Assembly (NCBI GenBank): GCA_963708725.1
Contig: CAVPTL010000002.1
Span: 1-64,000, forward strand
From: CAVPTL01 sp963708725
Lineage (GTDB): Bacteria > Actinomycetota > Thermoleophilia > Gaiellales > JAICJC01
Direction of reading: 5' to 3'
Length of the DNA: 64,000 bases
Shown: positions 50,798 to 58,322 of the stretch, piece after piece
Layout of the letters: every line of letters begins with the position of its first letter
Position numbering within the stretch: position 1 is the first letter of the stretch
Made by a program: the position numbers and the translations under genes
The notes under the pieces: model-generated
What the model saw: only the letters and a program-made list of their open reading frames with translations
Databases searched by the model: none
What the model was told of the DNA's origin: nothing

Positions 50798-53062
50798 TTA
50801 GAGCGGCGGCCGGGCGGGTTCTCGAAGGTCAGCTGTGGGCTCGGGCTCGGTGGGATGCAGCTGGCGTCCCGGCCATCCGCTGACATATCCGAAGATCGTG
50901 ATCAGCGACGGCGCCAGGAGCGATCGCACCACGAATGTCTCGATCAGGACGCCGGTCACCATCGCAAAGGCGATCTCACGGAACGAACGGATCGGGATCA
51001 CGGCCACGATCGCAAAGCTCCCCGCCAGCGTGATACCCGCTGCTCTGATCGCCCGCGACGCCTCCGGCGCTGCGATCGCGACAGCTTCGCGAAGCGGTCG
51101 GAGGCTGGCCTCCTGCCAGATCCTTCCGACCACGAAGATGTTGTAGTCCGAACCCAGCGAGATCAGCAGCACCGAGACCACGAACGGCACGAAGTACGTC
51201 AGCTGCCCGTAGCCCAGCACCGACTGGAACACCCACGAGGTCAGTCCGAGCGCGGCGGCGACCGCGATCACGCTCGATCCGAGCAGGAACAGCGGGGCGG
51301 TGAGGCTGCGCAGAAAGACGATCAGGAGTAGCAGATTGATTGCGATCACCACCAGGGCGACACGCAGCATGTTCTCGCGGATGTCCGACACCGTCTCGTC
51401 CGCCAGCGCCGTGTCGCCGGCGTAGGTGATGCGGGCGGTGGTCAGGCCGGTCTTCTGGGCGATGCCCGGCATTGCGGTCTGGAGCCGGTTGAGATCCCGG
51501 ATGCCCGAGGCTCCGAGCGGATCGTGATTGAAGATCACGACGATCCGCGCGGCGTTGGCGTCGGGCTTGTAGAAGCCGCCGAGGCTCGCGGGCGTTGGCT
51601 GTTCGTGCGGGCCGAGAGTCGCCGCGACGCCGGGCAGGTTCCCGACCAGAGCCTGCATCCGCAGCAGCCGGCCGCGGTGGGCCGATGCGATGTCATGGCG
51701 TTGCAAGATGATCGAGGTCGGGGCCAGAATCCCCGGGGCAAAGCCGGCGTCGGCGGCGGCAGCGGCCGAGTGGGGCGGCGAATCGCTCGGTAGATCCCGG
51801 ATCTGGCCGAACCCGAGCTGGAGCGATTGCAGCTGCCACGCCCCGAAGCCGAGGGCCGCCAGACACACCGCGGCGATCGGGAAGGCGACCCACCGACGCG
51901 CAATCAGCCGTCCGCCCCGCCCGGCGGTGGGTCGAGAAGTTTCCGAGACGGCCACCGCGGTTCCCCGCGGCCAGTACACAGCCCGGCCAAACGTCGCGAT
52001 CACGGCCGGGATCAGTGTCACCGACACCACCAGGCCGACCATGACGGTGAGTGCGAGTGCCGGTCCCAGGTCGCGAAAGAAGCCGAGCGTCGACACCAGG
52101 AGTGCCAGCAGGCTACAGCTCAGGATCACCGCGCTGGTCACGATGATCGGCGTGAACTCGGCGGTCGTGACGCGGGTGGCGGTGAGTCTGTCGTCGCCGG
52201 CGGCGAGTCGCGTGCGGGCGCCGGACAGAAAGAAGATCGCATAGTCGGTGAGGATGCCCAGAAGCAGCGCAATAACGACCGGATCGAGTTCCTGAGGTAC
52301 GGCCACCCCCAGCTGCCGGTTGAGCTGATCCAGACCCCAAACCGTCAGCGGGAAGCCGACCGCGATCCCGGCCACCGCCACCAGCGGGGCTCCGATCGAG
52401 CGAAACGCGAGCAGGATGATCACGACGATCAGCAACAACGTTGCCAGCTCGACCCGGTTCAGATTCTGGTCGATCAGCGTGCCCTGCTCGATCTGGGCTG
52501 GGATCGTTCCGGTGACCGCGGCCCGTGTGCCGGTGAGCTTTGCGACCGACTGCGCATAGGCCTCGGCTCGCGCCGTCTGGGTGTCGGGTGGTAGCGACGG
52601 GTCGAGGTAGAGGAACGTGACCGCGGTTGTCCCCGACTCCCGCGACGAGGGAAAGATCCCGGCGGTGTTGACGATCGGCAGTGCAAACTTCAAACCCCCG
52701 GCGGGGTGGCGGTCTGCCGCCACCGCGTGGCGAACGATCTGTGCCTGGGTCACTGCCGAGAGTCCGTTCGGGTCGTGTTCGACCACCGCGAACTCCGAGC
52801 CGGCCGGCAAGCCGAACGCCCGCACCGACGTCGCCAGCGCCTTGAGCGCGGGCGTGTCTCGCGGGATCAGCTGCACCATCGGGCCGTTGGCCGATCCGAA
52901 GGCAGGCATGTGGATCGCAGCGAACACCGCCGCCACGATCCAACCGGCGATCACCACGAACCGCAGTTTCACGATCGCGTTGGCGTAGGCACGGGCGATC
53001 GCGCCGGTGGTGTGCGGGACCCGCTCGGTGGTGGCCCGCCGGTCACCCATCTGCGAGCTCAT
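50798..53062 (-). CDS. MMPL-family (RND-type) transporter
   Basis: A 754-residue membrane protein with the two-fold RND/MMPL layout: TM1, an extracytoplasmic domain, five helices, and the same again. Family segments include LLLGILTDYAIFFLSGARTRL in the first half and LLISLGSDYNIFVVGRIWQEA in the second, the pair of Asp-Tyr motifs that relay protons in this family. Actinobacterial MMPL proteins export lipids or siderophores. The start overlaps the YihY gene stop by ATGA. Substrate unknown. Confidence 0.88.
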   Translation of the reverse strand: MSSQMGDRRATTERVPHTTGAIARAYANAIVKLRFVVIAGWIVAAVFAAIHMPAFGSANGPMVQLIPRDTPALKALATSVRAFGLPAGSEFAVVEHDPNGLSAVTQAQIVRHAVAADRHPAGGLKFALPIVNTAGIFPSSRESGTTAVTFLYLDPSLPPDTQTARAEAYAQSVAKLTGTRAAVTGTIPAQIEQGTLIDQNLNRVELATLLLIVVIILLAFRSIGAPLVAVAGIAVGFPLTVWGLDQLNRQLGVAVPQELDPVVIALLLGILTDYAIFFLSGARTRLAAGDDRLTATRVTTAEFTPIIVTSAVILSCSLLALLVSTLGFFRDLGPALALTVMVGLVVSVTLIPAVIATFGRAVYWPRGTAVAVSETSRPTAGRGGRLIARRWVAFPIAAVCLAALGFGAWQLQSLQLGFGQIRDLPSDSPPHSAAAAADAGFAPGILAPTSIILQRHDIASAHRGRLLRMQALVGNLPGVAATLGPHEQPTPASLGGFYKPDANAARIVVIFNHDPLGASGIRDLNRLQTAMPGIAQKTGLTTARITYAGDTALADETVSDIRENMLRVALVVIAINLLLLIVFLRSLTAPLFLLGSSVIAVAAALGLTSWVFQSVLGYGQLTYFVPFVVSVLLISLGSDYNIFVVGRIWQEASLRPLREAVAIAAPEASRAIRAAGITLAGSFAIVAVIPIRSFREIAFAMVTGVLIETFVVRSLLAPSLITIFGYVSGWPGRQLHPTEPEPTADLREPARPPL

Positions 53063-54030
53063 TTGTGGCCGGCGGTGAGGGTGTCTGACGGACGCGTCCC
53101 GGAGCGGATCTCACGACTTCGCTCGAGTTCGGCGTTGATCTCCGCCGCGAACAGAATCGAGACGCTGCAGAGCCACAGCCACGTGAGCGTGATGATCACC
53201 GCCGACAGCGACCCCCAGGCCTTGTTGTATGACGAGAAGCCCGCGGCGTACACGCCGAACAGCGCCGAGCCGGCGATCCAGAGCACCGCCGCCACCACGG
53301 CCCCCGGCGTGATGAACTGAAACCGAGGATGGTCGACGTCGGGACCGAGGTAGAGGATCCCCGCGAACGCCACCAGCAGCACTCCGAGCAGGATCGGCCA
53401 CTGGAGCGTCCACCAAAGCCATGAGATCGCACCGGGATAGCCGCTGGCGTCCCCAACCCAGCCCGTCATGTACGGCGCCAGCACGAGCACGGCGAACACC
53501 ACCACCAGGGAGGCGGTAAGGATCATCGTGATCACGAGCGCGGCGATCCGCTGGCGCACGAAACTTCGATGCTCACGCCGCTCGTAGGCGATGTTCAGAC
53601 CCCACATCACGGTCTGAACGGCGCCCATCAGCGACACCACCGCGAGCACCAGGCCAACGACCACCATCACCCCGCCGCCCTGTGACTTCGTCACCTGCTC
53701 CAGGTCGGTACGAAGCAGCCCCTGGGCGCTCGAGGGAACCACGCCGTTCAGATGGTTGACGAGGTCGGTGACACCCGAAGGGCCACTGGTGAGCCCGAGG
53801 ATCCCGAGCGCCACCAGCATGGCCGAGGGGATCGCGAAGAATGCCCCATAGGCGACTCCCTTGCCGACGCTGGTCATATTGTCAGCCAGCAGTCGCTTTC
53901 CCGCGCGCGACACCACACCGCGGTAGTCGCGCAGATTGAGATCGCTCAGGGCAGGATTGGCCTCGGTCGCCTCAATCCCGCGAGGACCGCTTGGCGCTTG
54001 CGGCCAGTAGTGCGTGCGAGTCGACGCCAC
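53059..54030 (-). CDS. YihY/BrkB-family membrane protein
   Basis: A 323-residue protein with about six membrane helices. The soluble N-terminus (ALSDLNLRDYRGVVSRAGKRLLADNMTSVGKGVAYGAFFAIPSAMLVALG) is typical of YihY/BrkB proteins, as is the ITLTWLWLCSVSILFAAEINAELER end. Their role is unsettled (once described as ribonuclease BN, later as membrane proteins of unknown function). The gene precedes MMPL with ATGA coupling. Confidence 0.87.
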   Translation of the reverse strand: MASTRTHYWPQAPSGPRGIEATEANPALSDLNLRDYRGVVSRAGKRLLADNMTSVGKGVAYGAFFAIPSAMLVALGILGLTSGPSGVTDLVNHLNGVVPSSAQGLLRTDLEQVTKSQGGGVMVVVGLVLAVVSLMGAVQTVMWGLNIAYERREHRSFVRQRIAALVITMILTASLVVVFAVLVLAPYMTGWVGDASGYPGAISWLWWTLQWPILLGVLLVAFAGILYLGPDVDHPRFQFITPGAVVAAVLWIAGSALFGVYAAGFSSYNKAWGSLSAVIITLTWLWLCSVSILFAAEINAELERSREIRSGTRPSDTLTAGHK

Positions 54031-54036
54031 GGCCGC

Positions 54037-54243
54037 TCAGGCTTGGTCGCTGAGGCGTTGTTCGATCAGGTCGTTCAGGACTTTGCTCAACACCGTGGTG
54101 AGGATCGCCACGCCGACGTATCCGAGCCACTGCTTCTTGGCGACCGAGTTCTGGCGCGACCGCGTCTTTCGCGCGCGCATCGTGCCCGCCACCGTCGGTT
54201 TCACAACCAGCCCCGCCACCTGACCGACCCCCATCTCACCCAC
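54037..54243 (-). CDS. Small membrane protein
   Basis: A 68-residue protein with a basic middle (RARKTRSRQNSVAKKQ) and one C-terminal membrane helix (WLGYVGVAILTTVLSKVLNDLI). Its start lies eight bases inside the end of the DUF3618 gene, and a six-base gap separates it from YihY. Probably a partner of the holin-like/DUF3618 proteins. Confidence 0.6.
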   Translation of the reverse strand: MGEMGVGQVAGLVVKPTVAGTMRARKTRSRQNSVAKKQWLGYVGVAILTTVLSKVLNDLIEQRLSDQA

Positions 54244-54418
54244 CTGCCCTGGCGCGCTTCAGATGAACACGGTGCGTGAACCGCGACCAGGCATCCACGG
54301 CCCGTCGCTTCGCGCGCTTCGGTGCATTCACTCGGTAGGCGATCGCTTCGACGGTCTCGCCCAGCTGATCACGGGCCGCCTCTACGTCGCGTCGGACTTC
54401 GCCTGGGTCCTGACCCAT
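54236..54418 (-). CDS. DUF3618 family protein
   Basis: A 60-residue protein matching DUF3618: GQDPGEVRRDVEAARDQLGETVEAIAYRVNAPKRAKR. These short proteins are usually found beside phage-holin-superfamily-III genes in actinobacteria, as here. The ATG at 54418 lies 36 bases inside the end of the holin-like gene. No enzymatic role is known. Confidence 0.75.
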   Translation of the reverse strand: MGQDPGEVRRDVEAARDQLGETVEAIAYRVNAPKRAKRRAVDAWSRFTHRVHLKRARAGG

Positions 54419-54795
54419 GCCATGTCCTCCTTGGCGGCTTCGATGGTGTCCACCGGCAACGGTGGACCGGCTGCGCGCAGCGCTCCACGGCCCAACAAGC
54501 CGATGAGCAGCGCCAAAATCGCGACTGCCGCCGCCACGATCAGGGCGGCGAGCCACGTGTCCACCGCCAGCGACAACGCCGCGATCGCCGCCGCCACGAG
54601 GCAGGCGAGCGTGATCACGGCAAGCAGTGCCGCCGCCGCCAGCATCGCCACTCCCCGGGCGAGCGTTTGGGCACGCGCCCCAACCTCGGCCTTGGCCAGG
54701 GCGATCTCGCCGCGCACCAGCGCCGAGGCGTCGCGCGTGAGCTGCTTGGTGAGTTCGCCAAGCGATTGCTGCTGGATGTGGCGGCTGTCGGTCAC
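54382..54795 (-). CDS. Phage-holin-superfamily-III-like membrane protein
   Basis: About 137 residues. SLGELTKQLTRDASALVRGEIALAKAEV is the recognised N-terminal part of the holin-superfamily-III/DUF1469 group, followed by two long helices (VAMLAAAALLAVITLACLVAAAIAAL and WLAALIVAAAVAILALLIGLLG). Despite the name, these chromosomal proteins are not phage-derived here and no phage gene is near. First gene of the operon running to 50173. The GTG start gives VTDSRHIQQQSLGEL. Confidence 0.8.
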   Translation of the reverse strand: MTDSRHIQQQSLGELTKQLTRDASALVRGEIALAKAEVGARAQTLARGVAMLAAAALLAVITLACLVAAAIAALSLAVDTWLAALIVAAAVAILALLIGLLGRGALRAAGPPLPVDTIEAAKEDMAWVRTQAKSDAT

Positions 54796-54878
54796 GCCCT
54801 GTGCATACCCTGAACCCAAGGGTTGAAACCGAAACCGCGGTCAAATCGGCCCGAGCCGCCTACTGTATGATCGCGCGA

Positions 54879-55880
54879 ATGGGTAGTGACGGGACCACCC
54901 AGCGCGGAGCTGACGGGGAGCTTCGCGGGCACGACGAACGTCATGTGGGCAGCTGTTCACACGAGGCGTTCTTCTATGACGGGCACGATCAGTTCATGGA
55001 CGGGATGATGTCGTTTGTGACGTCGGCGCTGGCAGCGCGAGAGCCCGTCCTGGTGGTGCTGTCGGAGCCGAAGCTGGCGGCGATCCGTGGTCAGCTCGAC
55101 GGCGATTCGGCCAACGTGCTGTTCGCCGATATGGGCGAGGTCGGAACCAATCCTGCGCGCATCATTCCGGCGTGGCAGGGATTCATCGACGCCTTTGGCG
55201 GGCGGGGCCAGCGGCTCTGGGGGATCGGCGAGCCGGTGTGGCCGGGTCGCTCCGAGTCGGAGCTGGCAGAGTGCCAACGACATGAGTTGCTCCTGAACCT
55301 CGCGTTTCCCGACGTGCCGTTCTCGTTGCTCTGCCCGTACGATCTCGCGCTCGGCTCGGCAGTACTCGAGTGGTCGCGCCGAAGCCACCCGTTCGTCCGC
55401 TCCGACGGGCGGATCGTGCCGAGTCCCGAATACCTGGCCGAGGGTCATGAGCCCTCGCCGTTCGACGACGCCTTGCCCAGCGCCCCGCCGGGCGCCGAGG
55501 CCATCGTGTTCGATGTGGGCGACCTCGCGCTGGTTCGCGCAACGGTGGCCGACTACGCCGCGATCGCCGGTCTCTCGAGCGGGCGGAGCGCGGATCTCAT
55601 GCTGGCAGTGAGCGAGATCTGTGCGAACAGCGTGAGGCACGGCGGAGGCGGGGGCACGCTGCGGCTGTGGGCCGACGGTTCAGGGGTGATCTGCGAGGTC
55701 GCCGATTCCGGGCATATCGCCGACCCGTTGGCCGGCAGACGGCGACCGGATCCCGAGGCCATCAACGGTCGCGGGATGTGGCTCGCCAACCAGGTCTGCG
55801 ATCTGATGCAGGTGCGCAACGTCTCGGATGGCACGGTCGTGCGGCTGCACATGGCCGCGAGCTATGCCGGGAGTGCGTAG
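54879..55880 (+). CDS. MEDS-domain / HATPase anti-sigma-type regulator
   Basis: About 333 residues. The N-terminal part (HEAFFYDGHDQFMDGMMSFVTSALAAREPVLVVLSE, then LWGIGEPVWPGRS, then LLCPYDL) is a MEDS (DcmR-type sensory) domain. The C-terminal part is a GHKL ATPase with an intact N box SEICANSVRHGGGG, ADSG, and NGRGMWLANQVCDLM. MEDS plus HATPase proteins are common in actinobacteria and are thought to control sigma-factor partner switching in response to small molecules. Divergent from the holin-like operon; convergent with the small HATPase gene that follows on the other strand. Confidence 0.87.
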   Translation: MGSDGTTQRGADGELRGHDERHVGSCSHEAFFYDGHDQFMDGMMSFVTSALAAREPVLVVLSEPKLAAIRGQLDGDSANVLFADMGEVGTNPARIIPAWQGFIDAFGGRGQRLWGIGEPVWPGRSESELAECQRHELLLNLAFPDVPFSLLCPYDLALGSAVLEWSRRSHPFVRSDGRIVPSPEYLAEGHEPSPFDDALPSAPPGAEAIVFDVGDLALVRATVADYAAIAGLSSGRSADLMLAVSEICANSVRHGGGGGTLRLWADGSGVICEVADSGHIADPLAGRRRPDPEAINGRGMWLANQVCDLMQVRNVSDGTVVRLHMAASYAGSA

Positions 55881-56257
55881 GCAAACCGGACAACGGCGCC
55901 CGGCCCATCGGAACGCGCGGTGACCTCGAGCCGAGAGCAAAGCTGTCGGAGCAGCGCGAGGCCGACGGCGCCACCGACCGGCGCGGTCACGGGGTCGGCG
56001 CGGTGGTCACTTACGGTCACCTCGAGCTCGGTCGGCGACGTGTGGAATGCGACCTCAACTCCGACGTCGGGCCGGCTGGCGTGGTCGATCGCGTCGGCGC
56101 ACAACTCGGACAACACGAGCTTCGCGTCGTCGAGGGCATCGTCCGACATGCCGCCGCCCTCAGCGACGCCGGCGAGCACCATTCGGCATACGGTAAGCAT
56201 GTCCGCGTCGGCGGAGATCGCGAGTTCGGCGACCAGCCGCAGCTCGTCATCGGTCAT
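55862..56257 (-). CDS. Small RsbW-like HATPase, N-box Asn replaced by Asp
   Basis: A 131-residue stand-alone GHKL domain like RsbW-type anti-sigma kinases. LDDAKLVLSELCADAIDHA is the N box, in which the usual Asn is Asp (CADA instead of xTNA). The remaining motifs are weak: SDHRADP for DxGxG and GAVGLALLRQLCSRLEV for the glycine box. It may bind ATP poorly or have become a regulatory partner. Its stop overlaps the end of the convergent MEDS gene by 19 bases, and its start is only three bases from the start of the divergent gene at 56261. Confidence 0.72.
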   Translation of the reverse strand: MTDDELRLVAELAISADADMLTVCRMVLAGVAEGGGMSDDALDDAKLVLSELCADAIDHASRPDVGVEVAFHTSPTELEVTVSDHRADPVTAPVGGAVGLALLRQLCSRLEVTARSDGPGAVVRFAYALPA

Positions 56258-56260
56258 CTC

Positions 56261-56599
56261 ATGAACCGTACCCCTCAGCTGAAACTGAAGTTGCTCGATA
56301 CCCCGGAGCGCGAGCAGATTGCCCGTGCCGCGGTGACGGCGCTTGCGATCAAGGCCGGCCTGCCGACCCTGTCCGCCGATCGCGCCGCAGCGGCCATCGC
56401 CGCGGCGGTTGGCCGGGCGCCGTCGAGTGAGGTGCAGCTTTGGGCGGCGCTCGACGATGGATTCGTCGTGCTGACGCTGAGCGGCGACAGCGAGCACTGG
56501 TGCGACCAGATACTGGCCCGTCTGGACGGATGGGACGCGACCGCGGTCGGGGAAAAGGTCGTCGTGCGGCTGGCGCGCACCCCACTCCGAGCCGTCTGA
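56261..56599 (+). CDS. Small protein of unknown function, possibly GHKL-related regulator
   Basis: A 112-residue protein. The pattern KLLDTPEREQIARAAVTALAIKAGLPTLSADRAAAAIAAAVGRAP followed by alternating strands resembles the start of anti-sigma HATPase domains, but the N box is missing, so it is not a kinase. Its ATG lies three bases from the divergent ATG of the RsbW-like gene. Its stop codon (TGA, 56597-56599) is the first triplet of palindrome copy D. Confidence 0.55.
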   Translation: MNRTPQLKLKLLDTPEREQIARAAVTALAIKAGLPTLSADRAAAAIAAAVGRAPSSEVQLWAALDDGFVVLTLSGDSEHWCDQILARLDGWDATAVGEKVVVRLARTPLRAV

Positions 56600-56627
56600 A
56601 TAAATGGTGCCAGGCACCATTTATTCA
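56597..56627. repeat. Dispersed palindrome, copy D (31 bp)
   Basis: Perfect 15-base arms around A56612. The first three bases are the stop codon of the preceding gene, and the last base begins an ATG that is in frame with the agmatinase-like gene. Confidence 0.9.
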
Positions 56628-56674
56628 TGGCGCAGAGTTGGCGCTGGGGGAATCATGCGTGGTATTCCTGTCGC

Positions 56675-57658
56675 ATGATGTACGAACCTCCAGATGCACT
56701 GCTCGCTCCGCGGTTCACAGGACCGCGCACATATGCCCGGCTACCCCATGTCACCGACCTCGCCGGCGTCGACTGTGCCGTGTTCGGAATGCCGTGGGAC
56801 GGGGGCGCGTCGTTTCGCCCTGGAGCCCGGTTTGGGCCCGAGGCGATCCGATCGGCCTCCGGCATGATCCGCACCTACCACGCCGACCAGCGGGTGCAGG
56901 TGTTCGGAGCAATCTCGGCGATCGACTACGGCGATGCACCGACCGTGCCCGGCTACATCGAGGACACGCTCGAACGGATTGACGAGTTCGTCACCCCGCT
57001 CGCGCAGGCCGGCGTGACCACGTTTGGCATGGGAGGCGATCACTCGGTCACGCTGGCCGAGATGCGCGCCCTCGCCCGCGTCCACGGGCCGCTCGGGATG
57101 GTGCACCTCGACTCGCACACCGACCTGTGGGAGAGCTACTTCGGTCGGCCGTTCGCCCACGGAACCATGTTTCGGCGGGCGATTGAGGAGGGAGTCGTCG
57201 ACCCATCCAGAGTGGTGCAGGCCGGCATGCACGGACCGCTCTACGGCCAGGCCGACGAGCAGATACCCGGCGAGATGGGCGTCGAGATGATCCCGTGGCG
57301 GGAACTCGTGACCCTCGACCCGTCGGCGTTCGCCGACCGCGTCCGATCCCGGATCGGCACCGGCCCCACGTTTCTCACGTTCGACATCGACTTCGTGGAC
57401 GCCGCGTTCGCACCTGGCACCGGCACTCCCGAGGTGGGCGGACCGTCGAGCTTCCAGGCGATCGCCTACCTGCGGGCACTCGCCGAACTCGACTTCATCG
57501 GCTTCGACGTGGTCGAGGTCGCACCGGCCTACGACGGGCCGGGTCAGGTGACGGCGCTGCTTGCGGCCAACCTGATCTTCGACATGCTCGCGATGAGCAC
57601 CCGCACACGCGCACGGCGCGGCTCCGGTGGCAGTGATGTTCCCGAGGCCGCTCTCTAA
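56675..57658 (+). CDS. Agmatinase/arginase-family ureohydrolase
   Basis: About 327 residues. A binuclear-manganese ureohydrolase: metal ligands in GGDHS (His123), HLDSHTD (Asp146, His148, Asp150) and FDIDFVD (Asp237, Asp239), followed by AFAPGTGTPEVGG, the agmatinase-like form of the third motif. It would hydrolyse agmatine or another guanidino compound to urea plus an amine; similar sequences also act on guanidinobutyrate or proclavaminate. Start ATG 56675 or 56678; the upstream part from 56627 comes partly from the repeat and is unlikely to be translated. Monocistronic. Confidence 0.85.
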   Translation: MMYEPPDALLAPRFTGPRTYARLPHVTDLAGVDCAVFGMPWDGGASFRPGARFGPEAIRSASGMIRTYHADQRVQVFGAISAIDYGDAPTVPGYIEDTLERIDEFVTPLAQAGVTTFGMGGDHSVTLAEMRALARVHGPLGMVHLDSHTDLWESYFGRPFAHGTMFRRAIEEGVVDPSRVVQAGMHGPLYGQADEQIPGEMGVEMIPWRELVTLDPSAFADRVRSRIGTGPTFLTFDIDFVDAAFAPGTGTPEVGGPSSFQAIAYLRALAELDFIGFDVVEVAPAYDGPGQVTALLAANLIFDMLAMSTRTRARRGSGGSDVPEAAL

Positions 57659-58230
57659 CGGCTCCCGTCAGCCCTCTCGCTTCGATAGTGGAGATGCACC
57701 ACACCGTTGGGAAACCGGTGCTGGTCGAGCAGTTCGAGCTCGAGGCGCACGTTGTCGGGCAGGGACTGGTTTCCACCGCCGATCACGACGGGTGAGAGGA
57801 ACATGTGGAACTCATCGACCAGGCCGGCTCGGATCGCCTGCGCTGCCAGATGAGGTCCGCCGATGCTGATGTCGCGCTGGGACGAGACCTTGAGTTCACG
57901 AATCGCGTCGGCATCGAACTCTGCCACGATGTGCGTGCGGGAGGTGGAGACGTCGGTGAGCGTGGTCGAGTACACGATCTTTTCGGCGGACTGCCAGATT
58001 CCGGCATAGTCGAGCATCGTCGGCGGCGGATTGTCGAACGCCTCCGGGGTCTCCCATACCTTCATCACGTCGTACATCCGGCGGCCGTACAGGTACGTAC
58101 CGATGGGGCGTTCGAGGTCGTTGACGAACGCGTGCACCTCGTCGCTTGGCATCGACCAAGCAAAGTTCCCGTCCTCATCGGCGACGTAGCCGTCGAACGA
58201 CGTAATCGATGAATAGATCAGCTTCGCCAT
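57655..58230 (-). CDS. RibD C-terminal/dihydrofolate-reductase-like protein
   Basis: A 191-residue protein of the RibD-C/DHFR-like family common in actinobacteria: MAKLIYSSITSFDGYVADEDGNFAW, VNDLERPIGTYLYGRRMYDVM (the GRxTY-type motif), and DISIGGPHLAAQAIRAGLVDEFHMFLSPVVIGGG. These proteins bind NADPH; most substrates are unknown. Strong ribosome-binding site (GGAGGGAGG). Its stop overlaps the convergent agmatinase-like stop by four bases. Confidence 0.87.
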   Translation of the reverse strand: MAKLIYSSITSFDGYVADEDGNFAWSMPSDEVHAFVNDLERPIGTYLYGRRMYDVMKVWETPEAFDNPPPTMLDYAGIWQSAEKIVYSTTLTDVSTSRTHIVAEFDADAIRELKVSSQRDISIGGPHLAAQAIRAGLVDEFHMFLSPVVIGGGNQSLPDNVRLELELLDQHRFPNGVVHLHYRSERADGSR

Positions 58231-58245
58231 CGTTGCCTCCCTCCT

Positions 58246-58280
58246 CGTGAATAAATGGTGCCAGGCACCATTTATTCACG
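58246..58280. repeat. Dispersed palindrome, copy E (35 bp)
   Basis: Perfect 17-base arms (CGTGAATAAATGGTGCC) around A58263. Unlike the others it sits in a divergent gap, 15 bases upstream of the RibD-like start and 42 bases upstream of the flavoprotein gene, so it cannot be a terminator for either. Confidence 0.9.
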
Positions 58281-58322
58281 ACACGGTTTTGGGGCGATAT
58301 TGTGACGCGCTAGATTGCGGCG

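Noticed and set aside
54382..54795. Phage remnant based on the holin-like protein
   Set aside because: The holin-superfamily-III name is historical; neighbours are chromosomal envelope genes with no phage structural or lysis gene.
56627..56674. Start of the agmatinase-like gene at the ATG in palindrome copy D
   Set aside because: The 16 extra residues are repeat- and spacer-derived and not family-like; the ATG at 56675 fits the usual length better.
13905..58280. The dispersed palindrome as a CRISPR array or as IS terminal repeats
   Set aside because: The copies are kilobases apart with no spacers, and no transposase or paired ends flank any segment.
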